Notes: a model not told the origin generated them from the sequence alone. 64,000 bases of DNA from Pedobacter mucosus (GCF_022200785.1 NZ_CP087585.1:1798001-1862000); one strand, 5' to 3'. Numbered from the stretch's first letter, positions 25,125-34,771 are shown. Program-made: numbers and translations.

Positions 25125-28100
25125 TTAGTTAAAGTTATAACGGATACCAAATTGCATATAGTAAGTAGATGAGATGGTTTGAGAAGTACCAAATGTTTCT
25201 CTAACGATATCACCATTTGCTTGTGCCATTCTAAATACTGGTTTTGTAGTTGCGTTAACGGCAGTAGCGTTTTGAGGAACTAAGATTGCAGTGTTATTTA
25301 CGAAGTTTACATTACCCCATTTACGGTTCAACAGATTACCAACGTTAAATATATCAGCAGTAATTTGGAAAGAGTTTTTTGATTTACCAAAGTTTTTGAA
25401 AACTTCTTGAGTTAATCTAAAATCAAACTGATTTCTCCAAGGTGAAGTTGCTGCGTTACGTTCAGCGTACTGACCTTTACGAGTTTTCAAATAATCATCT
25501 TGGTTAATATAGTTCGCGAAAATTTCAGCTTGTTGACTAGCTGTATAAGTTTTTGTATTTGGAGCTGTTCCAATAACTAATGACGAATTAAACATACCTG
25601 CGATTTCAGAATCATTAGGTACATAAATTAAATCATTGGTTTGTCCGTCACGATTGTAATCAGAAGAATAAGTATAAGAGAATCTACCTTGTTGGCTTCC
25701 TTCATAAAATAAAGAGAAAGATGTAGCTAAATTGCTAAAATATTCTTTTCTGTAAGAGATGTTTGCGATAATACGATCTGGATTTAAATTACTTGAATAA
25801 CTTAAAGTTGGTGTATTAGGGTTTCCTGCAGTTTGTGGAATAGACCAAAGATTTAACAATTGATCTCCACCACCATCACCGTAATTACGTTGATCAGAAC
25901 GTGTATAAGCAACCATAGCACTTAAACCACCTTGAAATTGTTTTGTTAATTGAGCAGTTGCTTGCCAGTTATATCCACCTTTTGCATTAGACATTTGAAT
26001 AACGTTGAAGCCTGAAGTACTTGTAGCTGCCAAAGTTGTTGCTACCTGACCAGCTGCGGTAAGAGACACATTTTGTCTTCCAAACACAGTGCTAGGATAC
26101 ATTGGTCTGTTGTCACCATATCCACTAACTGTAATTTGAGTTGGTTCAACTAGATTGATATTTTGTGCAACAGCAACATTTAAATCTCTACCATAAATAC
26201 CTTCTAATGTACCTACAATGCCCCAAGGCAATTTAACATCAAATGCTAAACTAGACTTCCAGGTTTGAGGAAATTTCAAGTTTGGAGACATTACGCTAAT
26301 ACTACTTGGGATAGATGATCCGGCAGCAGGAGCAGCACTTAATAAATTAGGTGCAATACTTGGGTTAAATGATGGAGTATTTGCAACACCAGAATAGGTT
26401 TGAGTATATTGTAATAAGCCAGCATCTCCAGATTGTGAAACAATCCATACGAAAGGAACACGACCTGTAAATATACCAGTACCACCACGCACTTGGAATG
26501 AACGATCTCCAAAAACATTCCAATTAAAACCGAAACGTGGAGAATAAGAAATTCTATTTTCTGGTAAAACACCAGTATCAACTTTCTGACCAGCGAAATT
26601 TAAACCAGCAACTAAAGGATGTGTTCTGATTTCACTAACATCAGGATAACTTGCTTCTTCAACACGTAAACCTGCAGTTAATTTTAAGCGATCAGAAACC
26701 GTAAATTCATCTTGTAGATAGGCAGAATATTGATTGAATTTAAAGCTTGGATAAGCTTGAGAACCATCAGCAGTTAAAGGATATGTTACTGCGTAATTTG
26801 AAGGTTTTGCGCCATTCTGGAAATCTGCAAATGAGTTAAACACATAATAACCAGTTCCAAAACGTTGGAAACCGTTTTTAGTAGTACTAAATTCTGCCTG
26901 CACACCTAAAGTAATGTTATGTTTACCTAAAGCTAAACTTAAATCATCACTATAAGTATAACCTTTGACATCTCTTAGGTTACCAAAAGTAAATGGCTCG
27001 TAACCGAAAGTTGTAGCCACATTTCCAAGTGGATCTAAAATATCAACTAAAGGAAATGGTGAACTATCTGATGTTCTAGGGTCATTTTGATGTGAATAAG
27101 TTGCACGGGCAACATTTGTTAACTTACTTCCGAAACTCGATGTTAATTCAGCAACTGCAGAATATAAATTTGCTGCTTGAAAATAATTTGAGTTTGCAAA
27201 TGATAATGCATTTACAGAACCTCTGTTAGCCGTTGCACCAAAATTTACTCCAGCACCAGTTGTTGAAGTACTTAAATTAGATGGAGATTGACTTTCTACC
27301 TGATTGTAGCGAACACTGAATCTATGATTTTTTGAAATATTCCAGTCTAATCGAGCGAACATTTTTTCATTATCACTAATATTCGAATAACCTTGATACG
27401 GACCAGCATCATAACCATATCTACTTTGCAATAAAGCAGATACTGAATTTAAGAAATCAGCAGTTGGTTTAGCAACAAAAGAAGGTGTTCCTACACCACC
27501 GAATGGTAATTGAGGAGTAGAAGCGATTTTAGTCGTTCCTGGCTGAATAGTGTGTTTCTTTTCATAATTTACAAAAAAGAATAATTTATCCTTAATAATT
27601 GGACCACCGAAACTAGCACCGTAATTTTTCTCGTCTAATTTTTGAAGAACTGGAATTCTGTAAGTTTCACCTATTCTATTACCTTGTTGATCATCGCCAC
27701 GCATGGTATAAAAAGCATTACCTGAAAAAGTATTGGTACCTGAACGGGTTACTGCAGTTACTGAACCACCTGTAAAACCTGTTTGACGAACGTCAAAAGG
27801 TGTTACATTAATGGATATTTGCTCCAATGCATCAATTGAGATTGGAGAACCGCCCGCAGGTATGTTTTGACCAATACCAAACTGATTATTAAAGTTAGCA
27901 CCATCTACAGTAAAGTTATTTGAACGGTAATTTCCACCACCGATAGAAGTTCCGTTTGCCTGAGGCGTTAAACGCGTTAAATCATTCACACTACGCGTAA
28001 TGGTAGGTAAAGATTGGATTTGCGCTCTGCTAACAACAGTTGATGTTCCATTTCTATTAGAATTTAATACGCTATTGGTACCTTGACCAACAACTTTAAC

Positions 28101-28460
28101 TTCAGCAAGTGTAGAACTGTTATCAGCCAATACTAAATTTAATAAATAAGGCTCACCTAATTTTAAATAAACTTCAGATTGATTTTGTGGTCTGTAACCT
28201 ACAAAACTAACCTCTATAGTGTAAGGTCCACCAACACGCATACCGCCAATGGTAAAACGGCCATCATTATTTGTCGATACAGAATAAACTGTACCAGTAG
28301 GTGTATGTGTAGCTTTAATGCTTGCACCTGGTAAGGCGCCTTTGGCATCCTTAATTGTACCTGTCATTGATGATGTAGTTACCTGTGCAAAGGCACCAAC
28401 AGATAAGCTTACAAAAGCAACAATAACAAGCGCTAATCTTAAAAGTAAAGATTTCTTCAT
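25125..28460 (-). CDS. Oar-like TonB-dependent outer-membrane receptor, 1111 aa
   Basis: Signal peptide to about residue 25 (LALVIVAFVSLSVGAFA). A carboxypeptidase regulatory-like domain spans about 30-110 (MTGTIKDAKGALPGASIKA, NNDGRFTIGG). The plug domain (residues about 115-240) and a long beta-barrel follow, ending in the aromatic strand YYMQFGIRYNFN. Plug blocks such as SVNDLTRLTPQANG and NFTVDGANFNNQFG are typical of Oar-like receptors of Bacteroidota and myxobacteria. There is no SusD partner, so the ligand may be peptide or another polymer rather than glycan. The promoter carries a perfect palindrome. Confidence 0.88.
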   Translation of the reverse strand: MKKSLLLRLALVIVAFVSLSVGAFAQVTTSSMTGTIKDAKGALPGASIKATHTPTGTVYSVSTNNDGRFTIGGMRVGGPYTIEVSFVGYRPQNQSEVYLKLGEPYLLNLVLADNSSTLAEVKVVGQGTNSVLNSNRNGTSTVVSRAQIQSLPTITRSVNDLTRLTPQANGTSIGGGNYRSNNFTVDGANFNNQFGIGQNIPAGGSPISIDALEQISINVTPFDVRQTGFTGGSVTAVTRSGTNTFSGNAFYTMRGDDQQGNRIGETYRIPVLQKLDEKNYGASFGGPIIKDKLFFFVNYEKKHTIQPGTTKIASTPQLPFGGVGTPSFVAKPTADFLNSVSALLQSRYGYDAGPYQGYSNISDNEKMFARLDWNISKNHRFSVRYNQVESQSPSNLSTSTTGAGVNFGATANRGSVNALSFANSNYFQAANLYSAVAELTSSFGSKLTNVARATYSHQNDPRTSDSSPFPLVDILDPLGNVATTFGYEPFTFGNLRDVKGYTYSDDLSLALGKHNITLGVQAEFSTTKNGFQRFGTGYYVFNSFADFQNGAKPSNYAVTYPLTADGSQAYPSFKFNQYSAYLQDEFTVSDRLKLTAGLRVEEASYPDVSEIRTHPLVAGLNFAGQKVDTGVLPENRISYSPRFGFNWNVFGDRSFQVRGGTGIFTGRVPFVWIVSQSGDAGLLQYTQTYSGVANTPSFNPSIAPNLLSAAPAAGSSIPSSISVMSPNLKFPQTWKSSLAFDVKLPWGIVGTLEGIYGRDLNVAVAQNINLVEPTQITVSGYGDNRPMYPSTVFGRQNVSLTAAGQVATTLAATSTSGFNVIQMSNAKGGYNWQATAQLTKQFQGGLSAMVAYTRSDQRNYGDGGGDQLLNLWSIPQTAGNPNTPTLSYSSNLNPDRIIANISYRKEYFSNLATSFSLFYEGSQQGRFSYTYSSDYNRDGQTNDLIYVPNDSEIAGMFNSSLVIGTAPNTKTYTASQQAEIFANYINQDDYLKTRKGQYAERNAATSPWRNQFDFRLTQEVFKNFGKSKNSFQITADIFNVGNLLNRKWGNVNFVNNTAILVPQNATAVNATTKPVFRMAQANGDIVRETFGTSQTISSTYYMQFGIRYNFN

Positions 28461-28515
28461 ACTTTGTTTTTTATTTTTTGTTGTTAGATAATAATAGTGG
28501 GGTGATTTTATGCCG

Positions 28516-28523
28516 CAAATGTA
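28516..28523 (-). promoter_or_regulatory. -7 box of the Oar-like receptor promoter
   Basis: On the minus strand reads TACATTTG, an exact TAnnTTTG match 56 bp before the start codon. No good -33 TTTG is seen at the normal distance; the palindrome at 28522-28537 lies there instead, hinting at activator dependence or repression. Confidence 0.55.
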
Positions 28524-28537
28524 CTTAATATTAAGTA
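28522..28537. promoter_or_regulatory. Perfect 16-bp palindrome, candidate operator
   Basis: TACTTAATATTAAGTA is its own reverse complement. It overlaps the first two bases of the receptor -7 box and fills the spacer, an ideal site for a dimeric regulator to act on RNA polymerase. Confidence 0.55.
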
Positions 28538-29086
28538 AGAGGTTTTAGTTTCAATGTTAAATAATTATTAATTCTTACAAAACTTTTCAACAATTAACAT
28601 TGATTAATGATGATTAACTTTATTATTAGCAAGAAATTGTTCAAACTCATAAGTAATTCTTAAATAACAACCTAAAATTTTATAATTCACATATAAAATC
28701 AAGACTTTCCTTGTTATTTTATGAATATTTAATTCTAACACTAAACTTCTTTGAAAATAGACAACCAATAAGATAAATAAACGATCGATATACTAGAATA
28801 AGTAGTATTTGTGAAAAAACACATTGCAATCAATGAAAAAACAATATTGGTTACTCAACAAACTAAATGTAAATTTTATGCATTTTATTGCAGTATCTGA
28901 ATTATCATCCAATCGTTTAATATTTTTTTTTTAGTTTTGACAAATGTTATGTTGTATTATGCATATCACAAATGTAAGGCTGAAATATTTCTATTGATGC
29001 GAGATTAATCTGCTAAGCAGAGACTTCTTCACCCGAAGGTTACAAGTTTAAGAAACATTTAAAAAGCAAATTTCTTTATTAAAGAT

Positions 29087-30475
29087 ATGAATTACGATGT
29101 TATTGTTTTAGGTAGCGGCCCAGGTGGGTATGTAGCTGCAATTAGAGCTTCACAATTAGGACTAAAAGTTGCAATTGTTGAGCGTGAATCTTTAGGTGGA
29201 ATTTGCTTAAACTGGGGATGTATTCCAACCAAAGCGCTTTTAAAAAGTGCACAGGTTTTTGAATATATCAACCACGCTGCCGAATACGGTATTACCACGT
29301 CTGGCGCAACGGCAGATTTTGCAGCGGTTGTAAAACGAAGCCGAGGTGTTGCTGATGGCATGAGCAAAGGCGTTCAGTTTTTGATGAAAAAAAACAAGAT
29401 TGACGTCATAATGGGAACTGGTAAAGTTAAACCAGGAAACAAATTGGATGTTAAAGGTGCAGACGGTTCTCAACAAGAATTAAGTGCTAAAAACATAATT
29501 ATTGCAACGGGTGCTCGTTCTAGAGAATTACCAAATTTAAAACAAGACGGTAAAAAAATTATCGGTTATCGCCAGGCAATGGTTCTACCAGAAATGCCTA
29601 AAAGCATGGTTGTAGTAGGTTCTGGGGCAATTGGCGTTGAATTTGCATATTTTTATGCAACAATGGGAACGAAAGTAACCATTGTAGAATTTTTGGAAAA
29701 TGTTGTTCCTGTAGAAGACGAAGATGTTTCTAAACAATTGTTACGCAGTCTTAAAAAGGTTGGTATTGATGTTATGACATCTGCTTCGGTGGAATCAGTA
29801 GACACGAGCGGTTCAGGTTGTAAAGTGTCTATAAAAACAGCTTCAGGTATGCAAACAATCGAGGCTGATGTAGTTCTTTCAGCTGCTGGTGTGGTTGCAA
29901 ATATTGAAAATATTGGTTTAGAAGAGACGGGGATCAAAACTGAAAAAGGTAAAATCGTTACTGATGAATTTTATAATACTTCAGTAAAGGGTTATTTTGC
30001 AATTGGTGATGTCGTTAGTGGTCAATCACTTGCACATGTTGCATCGGCAGAAGGCATTATTTGTGTTGAAAAAATTGCTGGTCAACATGCTGAACCTTTA
30101 GATTATAACAATATCCCAGGTTGTACTTATTGTACACCAGAAATCGCTTCCGTAGGTTATACAGAAAAAGCTGCTAAAGCGGCAGGTTACGAATTAAAAA
30201 TTGGCAAGTTTCCATTTTCTGCATCGGGTAAAGCAAGTGCTGCCGGGGCAAAAGATGGTTTTGTTAAGTTAATTTTTGATGCGAAATACGGTGAATTATT
30301 AGGCGCACACATGATTGGTGCTAATGTAACCGAAATGATCGCTGAAATAGTTGTCGCTCGTAAGTTAGAAACAACAGGTCATGAAATGATAAAATCAGTT
30401 CACCCCCATCCAACCATGAGCGAAGCAATTATGGAAGCTGCTGCTGATGCCTACGGAGAAGTGATCCACTTATAA
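29087..30475 (+). CDS. lpdA: Dihydrolipoyl dehydrogenase (E3), 462 aa
   Basis: The FAD flavoprotein that reoxidises dihydrolipoamide in pyruvate, 2-oxoglutarate and branched-chain dehydrogenases and the glycine cleavage system, reducing NAD+. The FAD loop is VIVLGSGPGGYVAA; the redox disulfide is Cys40-Cys45 in GGICLNWGCIPTKA; the NAD loop is VVGSGAIGVEFAY; the dimer-interface His-Glu pair is in HPHPTMSEAIMEA. Length is normal. No E1 or E2 gene is adjacent, so it probably serves several complexes. A strong terminator follows. Confidence 0.95.
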   Translation: MNYDVIVLGSGPGGYVAAIRASQLGLKVAIVERESLGGICLNWGCIPTKALLKSAQVFEYINHAAEYGITTSGATADFAAVVKRSRGVADGMSKGVQFLMKKNKIDVIMGTGKVKPGNKLDVKGADGSQQELSAKNIIIATGARSRELPNLKQDGKKIIGYRQAMVLPEMPKSMVVVGSGAIGVEFAYFYATMGTKVTIVEFLENVVPVEDEDVSKQLLRSLKKVGIDVMTSASVESVDTSGSGCKVSIKTASGMQTIEADVVLSAAGVVANIENIGLEETGIKTEKGKIVTDEFYNTSVKGYFAIGDVVSGQSLAHVASAEGIICVEKIAGQHAEPLDYNNIPGCTYCTPEIASVGYTEKAAKAAGYELKIGKFPFSASGKASAAGAKDGFVKLIFDAKYGELLGAHMIGANVTEMIAEIVVARKLETTGHEMIKSVHPHPTMSEAIMEAAADAYGEVIHL

Positions 30476-30499
30476 GTCAAAAGCATATATCGAATATTT

Positions 30500-30529
30500 A
30501 AAACCCTTTAGCTTATGCTAAAGGGTTTT
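30500..30529 (+). terminator. Intrinsic terminator of lpdA
   Basis: AAAACCCTTTAGC-TTAT-GCTAAAGGGTTTT, a perfect 13-bp stem with a 4-nt loop, 24 bp after the stop. Confidence 0.88.
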
Positions 30530-30550
30530 CTTATTTTTAGCAATTGCATC

Positions 30551-30585
30551 TTGATACTTTATACTAAATACTTGATACTATATGA
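30551..30585 (+). repeat. Degenerate heptanucleotide tandem repeat before the metallo-hydrolase gene
   Basis: Five 7-base units: TTGATAC, TTTATAC, TAAATAC, TTGATAC, TATATGA. The last contains the ATG start (30582). Related units occur near 34678 and 39624. Confidence 0.6.
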
Positions 30586-31421
30586 AACTACATACCATAA
30601 ATACTGGCTTTTTCAAACTTGACGGTGGTGCCATGTTTGGTGTTGTTCCGAAGGCCATTTGGCAGAAAACAAATCCAGCTGATGCTAATAATATGTGTAC
30701 ATGGGCAATGCGGAGTTTATTAATTGAGGATGGAAATCAACTTACACTTATTGATACCGGGATTGGAGATAAACAAGATGATAAATTTTTCAGTCATTTT
30801 TATTTACATGGTGATGATAGCATTGGTAAATCCTTAAACAATTTGGGTTTCAGCAAAGCAGATATTACGGACGTTTTTCTAACCCATCTTCATTTTGATC
30901 ATGTTGGCGGAGCTATCATTAGAAATGGAGAAAATTTTATAACTGCATTTAATAACGCAAATTATTGGAGTAATGAGAAACATTGGCAATGGGCGGTGGA
31001 GCCAAATGCGAGAGAAAAAGCATCATTCCTGAAAGAAAATATTATACCTATTCAAGAAAGTGGTCAACTGAAGTTTGTAGAAGAATCAGAAGATATTTTA
31101 TGGAGGGAAAACGTCAATATCAGCTTTGCTTATGGACACACTGATGCCATGATGTTGCCAAAAATCAGCTATAAAGGACGAACAATTGTTTACGTAGCAG
31201 ATTTATTGCCTTCAGTTGGTCATTTGCCTCTACCTTATGTGATGGCTTATGATATGTTTCCGCTTAAAACGTTAACAGAAAAGCAGTTGTTTTTGGAAGA
31301 AGCTGTAGAAAAAAATTATATTTTATTTCTAGAGCACGATCCAATTAATGAATGTTGTACACTCCAACGTACTGAAAAAGGAATAAGAGTTGCAGAAACT
31401 TTTAAGCTGAGTGATTTGTAA
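30582..31421 (+). CDS. MBL-fold metallo-hydrolase, 279 aa
   Basis: A metallo-beta-lactamase-fold protein with the zinc motif THLHFDHVGG (H-x-H-x-D-H), a later metal ligand in FAYGHTDAM, the bridging Asp in VYVADLLPS, and the last His in LFLEHDP. The overall plan resembles quorum-quenching lactonases and related cytoplasmic hydrolases, but the substrate cannot be told from sequence. There is no signal peptide. The start codon lies in a heptanucleotide repeat, so the leader is made of repeat DNA. It stands alone between lpdA and a small hypothetical gene. Confidence 0.85.
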   Translation: MKLHTINTGFFKLDGGAMFGVVPKAIWQKTNPADANNMCTWAMRSLLIEDGNQLTLIDTGIGDKQDDKFFSHFYLHGDDSIGKSLNNLGFSKADITDVFLTHLHFDHVGGAIIRNGENFITAFNNANYWSNEKHWQWAVEPNAREKASFLKENIIPIQESGQLKFVEESEDILWRENVNISFAYGHTDAMMLPKISYKGRTIVYVADLLPSVGHLPLPYVMAYDMFPLKTLTEKQLFLEEAVEKNYILFLEHDPINECCTLQRTEKGIRVAETFKLSDL

Positions 31422-31592
31422 ATTGGAACAAATTAATAACTTACAATTACAATAAGGCTGATTACTATTCAACTGAATAGTTGTTCAATCTAAGAACAGA
31501 TTTCTTTATTCGTTAAATATTTCGATCAAAATGACGACCGTGTTACGCCGAAACACAAATCTACTACTTTAGCAAAAAAACTTTCGATTTTA

Positions 31593-31624
31593 TTTGTATT
31601 TAATCTAAATAATAACAACATTTG
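31593..31624 (+). promoter_or_regulatory. Candidate promoter of the 119-aa hypothetical gene
   Basis: TTTG at 31593-31596, a 20-nt spacer and AACATTTG at 31617-31624 (one mismatch to TAnnTTTG). The ATG follows 5 nt later, implying a very short or absent leader. Confidence 0.45.
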
Positions 31625-31629
31625 TTCCA

Positions 31630-31989
31630 ATGAATAAAGCATGCATTAATATCAACGAGCTAATTAACGTATTCTCTAACAATCATGGATCAGTTTACCA
31701 ATCTGATAAATTAAATTGTTTCTATTTAGATTTCGGCGGTAAATTCGCCAGATTCAATTGCACTTCACTTAAAAAAATAAAGAAAGTGGTAGAAAATATT
31801 GATGTAGATGCATTATTATTAAATACTAAGAAAGCAAATTTTGAGCTTATCACTTTTAACGGATGCGATCATATTTATCTTTTAGATGTTTTAGAAATTG
31901 TTGCACTTAAAGACTTGTTACAAGGTGCATTCACCATGTTTAAGCTTAATCATTTAATAAGCGATTGCCTTTATAGACTAACTGTTTAA
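31630..31989 (+). CDS. Hypothetical protein, 119 aa
   Basis: No signal or membrane segment. The pattern NCFYLDFGGKFARFNCTSLK near residues 29-48 recalls small Bacteroidota proteins with a conserved Cys/Leu-Phe-Gly core (possibly DUF6686-like), but I am not sure. The C-terminal half is helical (LLDVLEIVALKDLLQGAF). A promoter-like element right upstream and neighbour-like codon use support a real gene. It is monocistronic, followed by a repeat and the GH92 terminator on the other strand. Confidence 0.55.
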   Translation: MNKACININELINVFSNNHGSVYQSDKLNCFYLDFGGKFARFNCTSLKKIKKVVENIDVDALLLNTKKANFELITFNGCDHIYLLDVLEIVALKDLLQGAFTMFKLNHLISDCLYRLTV

Positions 31990-32072
31990 GCAATTTTTCT
32001 TCCCGCTTTATTTCTTTTCGTATTGTTATTTTCTGTTGTTAGCCTTAAATAGCACAACTATTTGGCCAACTA

Positions 32073-32158
32073 AACCTGATTTAAATGATTCCGATTTTTC
32101 ATCGGATTAATGAAGAGCGGGACTGCTGAAACCAACAAACCACAAGCTTTGCTTTCCA
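32073..32158 (+). repeat. Dispersed intergenic repeat with a hairpin, copy 1
   Basis: Begins AACCTGAT, then a hairpin TCCGAT-TTTTC-ATCGGA (32090-32106), then AGCGGGACTGC, AACCAAC and ends GCTTTGCTTTCCA. The same order of blocks occurs at 46431-46522; part of it recurs at 43177-43221 on the other strand. Confidence 0.6.
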
Positions 32159-32235
32159 AAAAAAACATTTAGTTTATTAGTATTGAGAAGCTGAAATAAC
32201 TTTATTCAGGTTTAGCTTCTGTAAGAAATAAAAAA

Positions 32236-32258
32236 AACCGCTAGCAATGCCAGCGGTT
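32236..32258 (-). terminator. Intrinsic terminator of the GH92 gene
   Basis: On the minus strand AACCGCT pairs with AGCGGTT, continuing into a run of Ts (32237-32230). Situated 23 bp past the stop. Confidence 0.8.
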
Positions 32259-32280
32259 AAATTATAGTTGGAACGATTTT

Positions 32281-34566
32281 TTACTTTTTCGGTTTAGCGC
32301 TCATATAAAATGTAAGCTTTCCACCATTTGTAATATCTGCATGTCTGATGGTATGATTCGTAATTTCTTTACCGTTTAACATTACTTTCTCAACATAAAC
32401 ATTTTTATCACTCTGTTTGATTGCTTCAACAGTAAATATTTTTCCATTTTCCAATTTAATTACGGCGTTATTAACAGAAGGACTTCCCAAAGAATAAACA
32501 TCTGAGCCAGGCGCAACAGGATAAAATCCTAAGGAAGAAAACATGTACCAAGCACTCATTTGTCCGCAATCGTCGTTTCCACCTAAACCATCGGCTGTTG
32601 GTTTGTATTGCATATTGAGAATGTGACGGATTTGCGCCTGTCCTTTATACACCTCATCGGTCCAATTGTACAAGTAAGCAACATGGTGAGCTGGCTCATT
32701 TCCATGAACATAGCCACCAATTATCCCTTCGCGGGTTATATCTTCTGTATGTGCGAAAAATTCATCAGGTAAATGCATGCTGAATAAAGAATCCAAGCGA
32801 GACGCAAATTTCTTTTTGCCGCCCATAATTTCTATTAAAGCAGTTGGATCGTGTGGAACAAAAAAGCTGTAATTCCAACTGTTTCCTTCAATAAAACCTT
32901 GTCCTTCAGTATCCTTCGGATCAAAAACTTTTTTAAAAGTTCCATCTGCCAACTTAGGACGCATAAAACCTGAAACTTTATCGTAATTGTTTTTCCAGTT
33001 TCCAGAACGTTTAATAAATTCATTATAAACATCCATACGGTTCAATTTTTTAGCCAGTTGTGCAATTGCCCAATCATCATAAGCATATTCTAAAGTATTA
33101 GAAACCGATACGCCACTTTTTTCAGCGGGAATATATCCTAAGTCCATATAATATCCAATTCCCTCGTAATCACGATGCTTCGCAGTCACGATACATGCGT
33201 CTAATGCTTTGTTTGGATCACCATTATAGGTACCCTTTATAATTGCATCGGCCACAACAGAAACGCTGTGATAACCGCTCATACACCAATTATCATTCGC
33301 ATAATGCGACCAGATTGGTAACATATGCAAGCTACTCTGATCATAATGAGCCAACATCGATTTCACCATATCGTTACTACGGCTAGGTTGCATAATATTG
33401 AAAAAAGGATGCAAAGCTCGGTAGGTATCCCATAAAGAAAAAGTAGTATAATTTGTAAATCCATCCGCCTTGTGAATGCCTTGATCTAAGCCTTTATATT
33501 CACCATTAACATCTGTATAAGTTGTAGGGTTGATAAAAGCATGATATAAAGCAGTGTAGAAATTGACTTTATTTGTGTTTGAAGAAGTAATTTGGATTTT
33601 GTTCAATTCTTTGTTCCAGGTGGCTTGGGCTTCGGTTTTTACTTTTTCAAAATCCCAGCCAGCTATCTCAGTACGCATATTTAGTAATGCATTTTCTTGA
33701 CTAACAGGTGATAATGCAAATTTGATCTTGATTTTCTCACCTTCCTGGGTATTGAAATCGAAAAACATTTTTAGCTTTTTTCCTGCGATTTCGGGGAAGT
33801 TTTGATCTTGGTTAAACTTACCCCAGAAACCTCTGTACGCTTGTTTCGCATCATAACTTTTACGACCGTAACTTTTAAATGCTTTTGAAAAACTCATCGC
33901 AAAATAAACAGTTCTGGTTCTTCCCCATCCATTGGTTTGGCGATAGCCTGTAACCAAAGAATCGTTAACTACACGAACGTAAGTCCAAACGGTTTTATCT
34001 TCATAATTGTAGATACCAGCCATCAAATCTAAAATAATGTGCGACTGATCTGATTTTTTAAAAGTATATTGATGCATACCAACTCTGGTTGTAGAAGTTA
34101 ATTCTGCAATAATATCATCATCATCCAACTTAACTTTATAATAACCGGCCTGGGCAATTTCATTAGCGTGCGAATAAGCTGAACGATAGCCACCCTTTGG
34201 ATTATCTGCAGTTCCAGAATTCAACTGTAATTTTCCCTGTGTAGGCATAATTAAAAAATCACCTAAGTCTGAATGACCCGTTCCGCTAAAATGCGTATGA
34301 CTAAAACCAGTTATCGTCTTGTCTTCATATTTATAACCAGCGCAATATTTATATACATCACCATTATATTTTCCGTTCACTTCATATGATAAAGTGTCGG
34401 TTTCTGGACTTAACTGAACCGAACCAAATGGAACAGTAGCACCAGGATAAGTATGACCCATTTTCGAGGTACCAATAATGGGATTAACGTACTGCACAAG
34501 GTTTTGCTGCGCCGAAACTATTATTGATGAGAGCAAAATACAAGGCAGAATAAAATTTTTAATCAT
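32281..34566 (-). CDS. GH92 exo-alpha-mannosidase, 761 aa
   Basis: Glycoside hydrolase family 92, calcium-dependent exo-alpha-mannosidases, mostly cutting alpha-1,2 bonds. It opens right after the signal peptide (IIVSAQQN) with VQYVNPIIGTSKMGHTYPGA and VPFGSVQLSPETD, and contains HTHFSGTGHSDLGD, FSLWDTYRALHP, the EGNSWNYSFFVPHD block and GNDDCGQMSAWYMFSSLG with the catalytic-region acids. Sec-exported, no lipobox. Separate from the GH76-GH125 pair by about 11 kb, but the three together could strip alpha-1,2 branches and then degrade the alpha-1,6 backbone of yeast-type mannan. Confidence 0.92.
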   Translation of the reverse strand: MIKNFILPCILLSSIIVSAQQNLVQYVNPIIGTSKMGHTYPGATVPFGSVQLSPETDTLSYEVNGKYNGDVYKYCAGYKYEDKTITGFSHTHFSGTGHSDLGDFLIMPTQGKLQLNSGTADNPKGGYRSAYSHANEIAQAGYYKVKLDDDDIIAELTSTTRVGMHQYTFKKSDQSHIILDLMAGIYNYEDKTVWTYVRVVNDSLVTGYRQTNGWGRTRTVYFAMSFSKAFKSYGRKSYDAKQAYRGFWGKFNQDQNFPEIAGKKLKMFFDFNTQEGEKIKIKFALSPVSQENALLNMRTEIAGWDFEKVKTEAQATWNKELNKIQITSSNTNKVNFYTALYHAFINPTTYTDVNGEYKGLDQGIHKADGFTNYTTFSLWDTYRALHPFFNIMQPSRSNDMVKSMLAHYDQSSLHMLPIWSHYANDNWCMSGYHSVSVVADAIIKGTYNGDPNKALDACIVTAKHRDYEGIGYYMDLGYIPAEKSGVSVSNTLEYAYDDWAIAQLAKKLNRMDVYNEFIKRSGNWKNNYDKVSGFMRPKLADGTFKKVFDPKDTEGQGFIEGNSWNYSFFVPHDPTALIEIMGGKKKFASRLDSLFSMHLPDEFFAHTEDITREGIIGGYVHGNEPAHHVAYLYNWTDEVYKGQAQIRHILNMQYKPTADGLGGNDDCGQMSAWYMFSSLGFYPVAPGSDVYSLGSPSVNNAVIKLENGKIFTVEAIKQSDKNVYVEKVMLNGKEITNHTIRHADITNGGKLTFYMSAKPKK

Positions 34567-34677
34567 AGCGAATTATGTTAGCGGATTTTCAAAATCTAAG
34601 GTATTAATTAAGTTTGAAATCTTTATAAGATTACAAACTAAATCGTTTAACTAAATGCAATTTATTCTATTTCTTTT

Positions 34678-34691
34678 GTATCAAGTACTAG
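34678..34691 (-). repeat. Heptanucleotide repeat remnant downstream of serA
   Basis: GTATCAA GTACTAG on the plus strand, the reverse complement of TTGATAC-type units at 30551-30585. Two units only. Confidence 0.35.
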
Positions 34692-34716
34692 TAATAAAAT
34701 TGCATCAAAAGAAAAA

Positions 34717-34743
34717 GGCTTAGCATAATTAATATGCCAAGCC
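34717..34743 (-). terminator. Intrinsic terminator of the serC-serA operon
   Basis: GGCTTAGCATA and TATGCCAAGCC pair with one mismatch across a 5-nt loop; on the minus strand the stem is followed by TTTTTC. Located 29 bp past serA. Confidence 0.75.
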
Positions 34744-34771
34744 CAATTTATATAAATATTTTAATGTAGTA

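Larger units (their letters stand above)
28461..29086. other. Divergent intergenic region, Oar-like receptor and lpdA
   Basis: A 626-bp AT-rich gap. The left end holds the receptor promoter and palindrome. Close to lpdA are two weak hairpins (TCTGC-TAA-GCAGA at 29009-29021 and CTTC-ACCC-GAAG at 29027-29038) that may shape the lpdA leader. No gene seen. Confidence 0.45.

Noticed and set aside
29009..29040. Small hairpins and an rRNA-like string before lpdA
   Set aside because: Too short and imperfect to be an rRNA or tRNA piece; probably only leader sequence.
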